NCBI GenBank assembly: GCA_002309055.1
Contig: DBWO01000020.1
Coordinates: 3,988 to 16,761, forward strand
DNA: 12,774 bases
Origin: Ruminococcaceae bacterium UBA1236
GTDB taxonomy: Bacteria; Bacillota; Clostridia; Oscillospirales; Acutalibacteraceae
Direction: 5' to 3'
Positions 6,556 through 12,774 of the stretch are shown one piece after another. Each line of letters opens with the position of its first letter. The first letter of the stretch is position 1. The position numbers were made by a program, and so were the translations under genes. The notes beneath the pieces are model-generated. The model saw nothing but the letters and a program-made list of their open reading frames with translations. It did no database searches and was not told the DNA's origin.

Positions 6556-7161
6556 ATGAATAAAATTCTGTATCAGGGGCACGGCAGTTTAAGAATCACA
6601 ACATCCGGAGGAAAAGTGATTTACATTGACCCATACGCCGGAGACGGATATGATCCCGCCGCGGATTTAATACTGATTACACACGCTCACTCCGACCACA
6701 CAAACACGGCTAAAATCCGCTCACGCAATCCGGGCTGCCGGATTATCACATGGAAAGAAGCACTTGAGGGCGGAAAGCACAACACTTTCGACCTCGGGTT
6801 TGTCACGGTGAAGGCCGTTGAGGCAGGTTACAACCGTAATCATAATGTGAAAGACTGCGTGGGATACATTCTCACACTCCCGGACGGCGTAACGGTTTAC
6901 GCCTCGGGAGACACAAGCAAAACGGAGCAGATGCCCGCGCTCTCGCAGGAAAACATTGACTATGCTTTTTTCTGCTGTGACGGCATTTACAACATGGACC
7001 TTGACGAGGCCTCGCAGTGCGCTTCGCTCGTAGGTGCGAAGCACAGCATACCCTATCATATGGCGCCGGGAATGCTGTTTGACAAATCCCGCGCAGAAAA
7101 ATTCAGCGCCCCCGGGCGGATGATAATTGCCGACGGCGAGGAATTTGAGCTGATTAAATAA
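6556..7161 (+). CDS. UlaG-like metallo-beta-lactamase-fold hydrolase
   Basis: A 201-residue cytosolic protein without signal peptide. Metal ligands expected for the family are all visible: HAHSDH at 43-48, His96 in the YNRNH turn, Asp119 in SGDT and His168 in IPYHMAP. The opening block (YQGHGSLRI..., then YIDPYAG) and the YN..H....GYIL layout place it with the short UlaG-like / Lactamase_B_3 proteins rather than true beta-lactamases. Relatives include L-ascorbate-6-phosphate lactonase, and the wider group contains NAPE-PLD type phosphodiesterases; the substrate here is unknown. No ula or sugar phosphotransferase genes are nearby. GGAAAG at 6543-6548 precedes the ATG. It is monocistronic between a terminator and the convergent terminator at 7262-7294. 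Confidence 0.88.
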   Translation: MNKILYQGHGSLRITTSGGKVIYIDPYAGDGYDPAADLILITHAHSDHTNTAKIRSRNPGCRIITWKEALEGGKHNTFDLGFVTVKAVEAGYNRNHNVKDCVGYILTLPDGVTVYASGDTSKTEQMPALSQENIDYAFFCCDGIYNMDLDEASQCASLVGAKHSIPYHMAPGMLFDKSRAEKFSAPGRMIIADGEEFELIK

Positions 7162-7261
7162 ATGATTCAATTGGTTTTTCACTTTTTGTTTTTATCATTC
7201 ACACCAACCCCTTTGGGGCATCCTCTTCAGGGCAGTATTTATAATCAAATAAAGCAAACAG

Positions 7262-7294
7262 AAAAATCCCGAAGCGTTTCGCTTCGGGATTTTT
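7262..7294. terminator. Strong two-way intrinsic terminator
   Basis: AAAAATCCCGAAGCG and its perfect complement form a 15-bp stem around a TTT loop, with T-runs on both strands. It ends the rightward MBL-fold gene and the leftward five-gene operon. The 100 bases between the MBL stop and this hairpin contain only T-rich sequence and a small CCCC-TTT-GGGG hairpin. Confidence 0.92.
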
Positions 7295-7307
7295 GTTTAT
7301 ATGCGGT

Positions 7308-7526
7308 TTACAGTTTTGAGCGGATTATAATGCACACCGCGCCTGCCGCGGCAAGGACAAGGCCAGTTATGCCGAAAATAATCATTCTCTGATGAAGCCG
7401 CGCATAAAACTCGTTTGAGCCGTCAAGCGCGCGGTGATAGCCGAGCATATTCAGCGCGGCAAAAGCGAGCGAGATAACACCCGCGATGATTATGACAATG
7501 CCGACAATAAGCAAAAATCTGTTCAT
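7308..7526 (-). CDS. Small two-helix membrane protein, function unknown
   Basis: A 72-residue protein with two hydrophobic helices (about residues 4-27 and 48-67) joined by a polar loop rich in His, Arg and Asp/Glu (GYHRALDGSNEFYARLHQR). I do not recognise a family. Its ATG directly follows the TAA stop of the GH78 gene with no spacer, and a GAGGTG site lies within the end of that gene, so translation is likely coupled. It is the last gene of the leftward operon. It could anchor or assist the glycosidase, but nothing in the sequence proves this. Coding status is supported by the ribosome site, the coupling and a clean membrane pattern. Confidence 0.75.
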   Translation of the reverse strand: MNRFLLIVGIVIIIAGVISLAFAALNMLGYHRALDGSNEFYARLHQRMIIFGITGLVLAAAGAVCIIIRSKL

Positions 7527-9884
7527 TTAATTCACCTCAAAACTCAAAGACCTGTCCGCCCCGGATTTTATTGAAAACACGGCAAAGCCGTCATTCACTC
7601 CGTCAAATTCAATGCCGTCCGCGCCCGAAAAAGCGCCGTTTTCATAAATCACACTGCCGCAGAGTTTCACGGTCTGCCCGTCGGCATAAGGCACGTATAT
7701 CTCAGCCGCCGCCCCGCCCGGCACTTCCGCGTTAAGCGTAAACGAGACGCCGCTTTGGGTTTCGTAAACTTTTATATATCCTTTAACCGAGGGTACAACG
7801 CAGCTGACTTTGCCTAGCCCTGCCATCTGCGGCTTGATGATGAATTCTGAATATCCGGCTTCAGCGGGTCTTACTCCGGCAAAATACTTGCTCATAATCA
7901 CGAGCGGACCGCCTGACCAGGCGTGATTCATTGTGCCGTCTGCCTTTGTCCAGCCCTCCCAGAGAGTGGAATAATCCTCTTTGATCATCTTATCATATCT
8001 CTGAAGCATCCTGTCTTTCGCCTCTTCGTATTTATCCATGCGGCAGAGAGCTTCAAGCACATAATACTCCATATAGGGGCTCGCGTTTTTCGTTTTGGTA
8101 AGAACGGAAGTGATAACATCGTACTGATCTTTTCCGGCAAGTCCCGAAACAACAGCGAGGGCATTCGCTCTGTCATCGGGCATGAGAACATCACTGCTCT
8201 TATAGCCGTTATCTGTCCAGAGCGAGGCATAGCCCGTTTTGATTTCATTCATTCTCTCCCCGATATCACCGCTGTCCCTGCCGGTAACTTCCGCAATGTT
8301 AAGCATTGCTGAAAGCGCGCCGTAATACCAGGCGTTTTCAATCGCGGTCACATCCGCGTAGTTGCCCCAGTCCATCCAATCCCATGAGCCGGCGCGGTGA
8401 TTAACCAGGTGATTGCCGCCGATTGTCCAGAGATGAATATAATCATAGCACGCGTCATATACCTGATTGATAAAATCAACGTCACCCGTGTAGAGATAAT
8501 ATGTCCAGAATCCGCAGATGCCCGCGAGCTGCTGAACGGGGAGCTCGAAATAATCTCCGCTGACCGGCACAACAGTCTGAAGAACTTTGTCTTCACTGAC
8601 ATGGCCGAGCATTGAGGCAACGCCCTTCTGATAGAGCAGATAAGCGTTTGAATCGAGCGAATACATCGTCATTGCCATCTCGTTGGTAACGTCGCCCCAC
8701 CACTGCGCTCTCTCCCTGTCGGGGCAGTCCATATAATTGTCGCGCATTGTGACATAAAGGGTGCGAAGGGATTTTTGCCAAAGGGAATTAAGCTCCTCGT
8801 TTTCGCATTCAAAATTGCCGGAAAACTCCGTGCCGTAGCCTGTCTCTCTGTATTTAAGCTCAAGGATTTTTACTCCCGAGGGGATTTCGTATGTTATATG
8901 CTCGCCGTTAAACCAGCCGAGCGCCTCAAACTCCTGCTCGCCGTCCTTTGTGATATATATGTCGCTGACACAGCCGAGCCAGGTGTTTTCGGTGAGAATC
9001 CTTATCTTTTTGCCTGCCTTCGCTTCAACCTTCAGATATGCCGTGCACTGCGCGTTATAGGGAATATCAAGAGTGACGGTCCTGTTAAAGAGAAATGTGC
9101 GGCCCTTGTAATCGGAAGAATTTTCATAGTCTTTAAGGCCGTAATCTTTAAGCAGAGGGATGCCTCTTGAATAGAGTTCGCCCCACGGGGCACATACGCC
9201 TTTGCCGCACTGAGTCGCGTTTTCCCACGCGCTGTCATCAAATCCGGGTGAGAGCCAGTCGCCGATTTCCTGCCTCGCATCATAATAAATGTTGAACTCG
9301 GGCAGGCGGTAATTCGGCTTTGAAAGGCTTGTGTCGGTCTTATAAGCAATGTCGCGGCGCGCCTTCCAGCTGCTGTCGGAGATGATATCCCCTGCCTCAA
9401 AAATGAAGCCCGCTTTGCCGCTGTCCGTGCTTGAAAAGCTTGTGTCCTTGCCCCAATACCACACGAGAGCGCAGATGACATTGGTGCCCGCTTTAAGATA
9501 AGGCGCGATGTCAACCGTATCATAATAGCCGCCGCCGGGAGTCGGCCCTCTCTTCGCGCCGCCTTCAAACACAGCATTTTTGCCGTTAATGTAAAGCCAG
9601 TATTTTGAATCGGCGGAAATGAAGGCGTTCAGAGTTTCGGGCACTGAGGACAAATCGACCGTTTTTCTCAGGCACATCCATACGTTTTCCTCTGTGCCGC
9701 CGGATGAATCCCAGATAAAGTTTGCCGTCCAGTCCGTTTTAGGCGAGGTGTCTATACGCGAATACGGTTCGGTCGTTTCGGGGATAGTGTATTCATTTTT
9801 GAAGTAGGGGCGGCCCGTTTCATTGCCGAAAAGGGCGGAAAAGAATGAAATAACCGCCATAAAAAATGATATTATTCTGCTCAT
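7527..9884 (-). CDS. GH78 alpha-L-rhamnosidase-like glycoside hydrolase
   Basis: A 785-residue protein. The N-terminal part (about 50-360) has beta-sandwich domains of the rhamnosidase type, including FISADSKYWLYING at 88-101 and the usual IYYDARQEIGDW block at 199-210. The (alpha/alpha)6 barrel follows, with DCPDRERAQWWGD at 386-398 (Glu391 as likely general acid), WDWMDWGNYAD near 501-511, LWEGW at 641-645 (Glu643 as likely general base) and NHAWSGGPL at 653-661. A C-terminal beta domain closes the protein. The enzyme should release terminal alpha-L-rhamnose from glycans or plant glycosides. The N-terminus (MSRIISFFMAVISFFSALFG) is a hydrophobic export or anchor segment without an obvious AxA site. 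GAGGTG is six bases before the ATG at 9884; the in-frame GTG at 9893 lies within that site. No rhamnose pathway genes are adjacent. Confidence 0.9.
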   Translation of the reverse strand: MSRIISFFMAVISFFSALFGNETGRPYFKNEYTIPETTEPYSRIDTSPKTDWTANFIWDSSGGTEENVWMCLRKTVDLSSVPETLNAFISADSKYWLYINGKNAVFEGGAKRGPTPGGGYYDTVDIAPYLKAGTNVICALVWYWGKDTSFSSTDSGKAGFIFEAGDIISDSSWKARRDIAYKTDTSLSKPNYRLPEFNIYYDARQEIGDWLSPGFDDSAWENATQCGKGVCAPWGELYSRGIPLLKDYGLKDYENSSDYKGRTFLFNRTVTLDIPYNAQCTAYLKVEAKAGKKIRILTENTWLGCVSDIYITKDGEQEFEALGWFNGEHITYEIPSGVKILELKYRETGYGTEFSGNFECENEELNSLWQKSLRTLYVTMRDNYMDCPDRERAQWWGDVTNEMAMTMYSLDSNAYLLYQKGVASMLGHVSEDKVLQTVVPVSGDYFELPVQQLAGICGFWTYYLYTGDVDFINQVYDACYDYIHLWTIGGNHLVNHRAGSWDWMDWGNYADVTAIENAWYYGALSAMLNIAEVTGRDSGDIGERMNEIKTGYASLWTDNGYKSSDVLMPDDRANALAVVSGLAGKDQYDVITSVLTKTKNASPYMEYYVLEALCRMDKYEEAKDRMLQRYDKMIKEDYSTLWEGWTKADGTMNHAWSGGPLVIMSKYFAGVRPAEAGYSEFIIKPQMAGLGKVSCVVPSVKGYIKVYETQSGVSFTLNAEVPGGAAAEIYVPYADGQTVKLCGSVIYENGAFSGADGIEFDGVNDGFAVFSIKSGADRSLSFEVN

Positions 9885-9911
9885 CGGTTTCACCTCGTCA
9901 AAGGGTATTTA

Positions 9912-10730
9912 TCATAAAGCGTTTTTCGGACAGTTTTTCACGCATTCCATACACAAAATACACTCTGTTCCGTTTTGCCTCTTAGGGGAATTATCCGTCA
10001 CATCAACATCCATCGGACACACTTTTTTACACTTGCCGCAGGAAATACATTTTTCTTTGTCGCATTTCACTCGGAGCAAGGCAAAATAACTCATCGGTTT
10101 AAGAAACACCGTAACCGGGCAGATATATTTGCAGAAAGCTCTGTTGTCTTTCATCAGAAAAGCAAGAGCGATTCCCACTGCATAGTAAACAGCGTTGCCG
10201 ATTAAAAACGCCCAAAACATAATGCGCTCCTTATTGCCGGCACTCATCACAAACAGTGCAGAAACAAAAGCAAATGAAACAGCAAATGTTATATACCTGA
10301 TCCATCCGATTTTTCTTCGGGGTTTTCCGGGAATTTTATACGGCAGGAAATCAAGCACCATTGCCGTCCAGCAGGCGTATCCGCACCATCCCCTGCCGAA
10401 AACAAGCGGCCCGAAAATCTTGGCAACAGCATAATGGATTGTCGCCGCCTCAAATACGCCGGTAAAAAGATAATACCAGAATCCCTCAATCTGCATATTT
10501 TCACCGCGCACAAGGCCGAGATAGATCAGCATATACAGCCCTACAAGCAGCTGAACAACGCGCCTTGCGTGCCTGTATTTCCTGACATAAAGGAATAATC
10601 CCAGCGAAATTGAAATGCCGATATAGCTGAAATTCAGCAGATAAAAAATATTGTCTTTAGTCAGCCACAGTACAACCGCTACTGTTTCAAACACAACTGC
10701 CATTATTAATGGCATTGCATATTTTTTCAT
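9912..10730 (-). CDS. NapH-like membrane polyferredoxin (4Fe-4S protein)
   Basis: A 272-residue protein with about six hydrophobic segments and a C-terminal ferredoxin domain. Membrane-linked cysteine pairs occur in GRGWCGYACW (C116, C120) and FCKYICP (C200, C204), as in the NapH/NosR/CcoG group. Two 4Fe-4S motifs follow: CISCGKCKKVCP (C228, C231, C234, C238) and CILCMECVKNCP (C257, C260, C263, C267). Such proteins pass electrons across or along the membrane to a partner. No nitrate, nitrous oxide or methylamine enzyme genes are in the window, so the partner is unknown. GGAGGTG at 10736-10742 fixes the ATG at 10730; an upstream in-frame start at 10775 would overlap the previous gene and is rejected. 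It sits inside the operon, 25 bases after the YjbR gene and 27 before GH78. Confidence 0.88.
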   Translation of the reverse strand: MKKYAMPLIMAVVFETVAVVLWLTKDNIFYLLNFSYIGISISLGLFLYVRKYRHARRVVQLLVGLYMLIYLGLVRGENMQIEGFWYYLFTGVFEAATIHYAVAKIFGPLVFGRGWCGYACWTAMVLDFLPYKIPGKPRRKIGWIRYITFAVSFAFVSALFVMSAGNKERIMFWAFLIGNAVYYAVGIALAFLMKDNRAFCKYICPVTVFLKPMSYFALLRVKCDKEKCISCGKCKKVCPMDVDVTDNSPKRQNGTECILCMECVKNCPKNAL

Positions 10731-10755
10731 CGCGGCACCTCCAGTAAAACAGATA

Positions 10756-11121
10756 TTATTTCTTACTGCTGTCAATCAATTCATAACTCAGATGAATAAG
10801 GTCTTTAATCTCCTCATCCCTTACCGTGCCGTCAAGCAAAACGCTTATCCAATATGATTTGTTCATATGATAAGCCGGGAAGTATCCTTCATTATTGCGA
10901 AGCGAACCAATAAATACCGGATCGCATTTCAGATTAATTATATCAACCTTGTCATTGCTTTCGAGGCCGAGTTTGCTTTTTTCGATATTCATTATTACCG
11001 CATACCATTTTCTGTTTCCGGCATTTCGGAAAACAGCGAAGTCGGGGTAACTGAGCCAAAGATGCTCACCCTCAGCCCCGAATTCATCCTTTATAAACTT
11101 TTCAGCCTCTGTTCTGTTCAT
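10756..11121 (-). CDS. MmcQ/YjbR family protein
   Basis: A 121-residue cytosolic protein of the MmcQ/YjbR family (CyaY-like fold, formerly DUF419). Recognisable blocks are KWYAVIM (38-44), INLKCDP (62-68), GYFPAYHMNKSYWISV (79-94) and the C-terminal SYELI (112-116). Family members are thought to bind DNA or act with regulators, but no firm biochemical role is established. GAGGT lies nine bases before the ATG. The gene is the second in the leftward operon, 18 bases after the hydrolase stop. Its place between exported enzymes and a polyferredoxin gives no clear clue to its role. Confidence 0.88.
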   Translation of the reverse strand: MNRTEAEKFIKDEFGAEGEHLWLSYPDFAVFRNAGNRKWYAVIMNIEKSKLGLESNDKVDIINLKCDPVFIGSLRNNEGYFPAYHMNKSYWISVLLDGTVRDEEIKDLIHLSYELIDSSKK

Positions 11122-11139
11122 ATATATTACCTCAAAAAG

Positions 11140-12666
11140 TCAATTTCCGGATTGAAATATTCTTTTAATCAAAGAAAAAATATATCTTATAAAATTTAGA
11201 TAGGACGGCCTTTCTTTTAACCGTGTAAGAGCGTCGGGGGAGGCAGTGACAGGATAAATCATATCCGCGTCATCATCCGCCTCAAGAAACTGCGGAAATT
11301 TATCAAATGATTTAACGCTGACCTCATCACTTGTCATCACAAGGCTGAAGAGCTCGTCAATGCCGGCGTTTCCGTTGCAGTGGAGCCAGTCACGCACAAA
11401 CCAGGTGCATTCCGGCAGAGCGCAGGTTGAGGCGTCAATCATATTGTCGGGAGAAAGATACTCCCTGTTTTCAAGCGAAGCAAGATAAGAATCGTCAAGC
11501 GGCTCTTTCACGTTTGAGCAGGTTGCGCCGAGGGAGGCGTATTTTGTGTCAACAGTGCCGTCCGAGGTCGATTTCCACAATGTTACAAGCGGGGTCCTCT
11601 GAACGTTGTATCCGCAGATTATGCAGACTTTAACACCGTCATCTTTCGCCGCCCGGAGATTGCTCTGTATATTTGCCATTGCGTTTCTGTAGGCGTAAAC
11701 TTTATCGTGAAGCCCGCCTTCTTCCGGAAGCTTCATAAACGAAACGGCCTCATCAAAATATTCCTCGGGCACAAACGACCATATACCGGGGAGCGTGCCG
11801 AAAACCGGGATAAGAGCTTCTTCAAACACTCTGTCGCCCACATCCTTTATGAGCCTGTCGCCCAGAACGCAGAGCCCGTCAATAACGCCCGCGCCTTTCA
11901 GGGTGTCAAGCAAAGCGTAGAGAGTGCCCTCGATGAAATCGTCGGCAAATCCCGTTTCAAGGAAGGGAATCGCGTCCTCACCGTAACGGGTAAGCGAAGT
12001 GGAATTAAGCTCGATTTTGCCGCAGAACGCCTCGCCCGCGACAGCGGTACCGAGAAGAGGACAGCAGCGGCAGATTATCACATCAATGCCGTCATATCCG
12101 TATTTGTCAAGATAAGCGGAGAGGACAACGCCGCCCATACTTGAGCACTTAAGCTTTACGCTGTTATGGCCTGTGAGCGCCTTGACACGGCCTATAAATT
12201 CGTGAAGACGCTCCGCGTGCTCATAGGGGTCAAGACGGAAATCATAGTCAAAGTAATAATCGCTGTCAGGCCCGTGCCTGCTTCCCTCGGGCACATTGAG
12301 CTGCGGCGTTGTGACATTGGCTTTTGACCTCCCCTCGCTGTCAAGCGCAAGGTCGCCGAAGCAGGCGTTCACGAACTCAACAAGGGCATCGCCGAGCAAA
12401 TCCGTGTTATGAAAGAGAATCCCTCTGCTTATGCGTGGCAAAACGGCATTAAGATTTGAAAGCAGAAACTTTGTATCGATTTTCCATAGCTGCTGCTCGT
12501 TTTCCGTGCCGGCGTCTCTGACAATTGAAGTACATCCGAGAGGCCCGACATAAATCACCGGCGAAAAGCCGCAGTTACAGCTGCCGTCGGCAAAAGCGGA
12601 AATGGCTGGACCCATCGCGCAGAAAACCATCACCGCGCAGATAATCAGTGAAATCGCTTTTTTCAT
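11140..12666 (-). CDS. Secreted lipase-like alpha/beta-hydrolase (full length)
   Basis: A 508-residue protein with a signal peptide (MKKAISLIICAVMVFCAMGP, likely cleavage after AFA at residue 26). A short cysteine motif (CNCG, 30-33) opens the mature protein, followed by a PVIYVGPLG strand typical of the first beta-strand and oxyanion region. The nucleophile elbow is CSSMGG (174-179) with Ser176 where lipases have GHSMGG, so the first Gly is replaced by Cys. Asp369 in TSDGTVD and His429 in WLHCNG complete a plausible catalytic triad. A cationic aromatic helix (NFIRYIFSLIKRIF, 491-504) ends the protein. Export and lipase/esterase chemistry are inferred; the substrate is unknown. AAGGAG precedes the ATG by about eight bases. 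It is the first gene of the five-gene leftward operon and is paralogous to the gene cut by the left window edge. Confidence 0.83.
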   Translation of the reverse strand: MKKAISLIICAVMVFCAMGPAISAFADGSCNCGFSPVIYVGPLGCTSIVRDAGTENEQQLWKIDTKFLLSNLNAVLPRISRGILFHNTDLLGDALVEFVNACFGDLALDSEGRSKANVTTPQLNVPEGSRHGPDSDYYFDYDFRLDPYEHAERLHEFIGRVKALTGHNSVKLKCSSMGGVVLSAYLDKYGYDGIDVIICRCCPLLGTAVAGEAFCGKIELNSTSLTRYGEDAIPFLETGFADDFIEGTLYALLDTLKGAGVIDGLCVLGDRLIKDVGDRVFEEALIPVFGTLPGIWSFVPEEYFDEAVSFMKLPEEGGLHDKVYAYRNAMANIQSNLRAAKDDGVKVCIICGYNVQRTPLVTLWKSTSDGTVDTKYASLGATCSNVKEPLDDSYLASLENREYLSPDNMIDASTCALPECTWFVRDWLHCNGNAGIDELFSLVMTSDEVSVKSFDKFPQFLEADDDADMIYPVTASPDALTRLKERPSYLNFIRYIFSLIKRIFQSGN

Positions 12667-12718
12667 CTTATTTCTCCTTGAGTGTTAATTCGCATATTGA
12701 TTTTTTACTCTGTAAATC

Positions 12719-12748
12719 ATTATATCACAGAACAAATCCGTTATTCAA
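12719..12748 (-). promoter_or_regulatory. Promoter of the five-gene leftward operon
   Basis: On the minus strand TTGAAT (12743-12748), an 18-base spacer and TATAAT (12719-12724) with TGA before the -10. The start would be near 12712, giving a leader of about 45 bases before the ATG at 12666. All five downstream genes are closely spaced with no terminator until 7262-7294. Confidence 0.7.
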
Positions 12749-12761
12749 CAATAAACATCCA

Positions 12762-12774
12762 CCCGTCAAACGGG
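12762..12774. terminator. Possible terminator hairpin at the window edge
   Basis: CCCGT-CAA-ACGGG is a 5-bp stem at the last bases, with a T-rich tail on the minus strand (GGATGTTTATTG) like the tails of the other terminators here. It may end a leftward gene lying beyond the window; the stem could extend outside. Confidence 0.35.

Noticed and set aside
6556..7161. True beta-lactamase (antibiotic resistance)
   Set aside because: The protein lacks a signal peptide and has the UlaG-like YN..H and SGDT layout rather than that of class B beta-lactamases.
7162..7392. A 76-codon open frame after the MBL-fold gene
   Set aside because: It runs through the two-way terminator and into the antisense of the small membrane protein, with no ribosome site of its own.
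9032..9577. A 181-codon open frame on the minus strand inside the GH78 gene
   Set aside because: It overlaps the GH78 gene in another frame, has a low-complexity Arg/Ser/Ala-rich translation and matches no family, while the GH78 frame has clear motifs throughout.
1..12774. Mobile element or genomic island borders
   Set aside because: No transposase, integrase, terminal inverted repeat, tRNA or target-site duplication was seen, and codon use and ribosome sites look uniform across the window.

Overview
The window looks like chromosomal DNA of a low- to mid-GC Gram-positive bacterium, most likely a gut-type member of the Clostridia. The reasons are strong AGGAGG-like ribosome binding sites, sigma-A promoters of the TTGAAN / TGNTATAAT type, several secreted proteins with Gram-positive-style signal peptides, and families typical of that group (MmcQ/YjbR, NapH-like ferredoxins, short DagK-type lipid kinases). 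This is inference; there is no rRNA or other taxonomic marker. Eleven genes are supported, one of them cut by the left edge. No tRNA, rRNA, CRISPR array, insertion sequence or phage gene was seen, and no gap between genes exceeds 300 bases.

Left part (1-2223): the C-terminal part of a secreted alpha/beta-hydrolase runs rightward into a two-way terminator (667-695). Facing it is a two-gene leftward operon encoding a YhhN-family membrane protein (lysoplasmalogenase family) and a diacylglycerol/sphingoid-type lipid kinase. The 275-base gap at 2224-2498 holds two divergent, well-formed promoters.

Middle (2499-7161, rightward): a secreted metallophosphoesterase, a TVP38/TMEM64 (VTT) membrane protein, a secreted neutral-ceramidase-like hydrolase with all expected zinc ligands, then, after a terminator and under its own promoter, a UlaG-like metallo-beta-lactamase-fold hydrolase. 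A strong two-way terminator at 7262-7294 closes this side.

Right part (7308-12666, leftward): one tight operon read from a promoter near 12720. In order it encodes a full-length secreted alpha/beta-hydrolase, an MmcQ/YjbR protein, a NapH-like membrane polyferredoxin, a GH78 alpha-L-rhamnosidase-like glycosidase and a 72-residue two-helix membrane protein. The first gene is a paralogue of the truncated gene at the left edge.

Taken together, many of these genes act on lipids or at the membrane and cell surface: two lipase-like hydrolases, a ceramidase-like enzyme, a phosphoesterase, a lipid kinase, a lysoplasmalogenase-family protein and a VTT protein. A surface lipid, possibly sphingolipid or plasmalogen, remodelling role is a reasonable hypothesis, but the sequence alone does not prove it. 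Several secreted proteins also carry short aromatic, cationic amphipathic segments that may be a shared membrane-association element.
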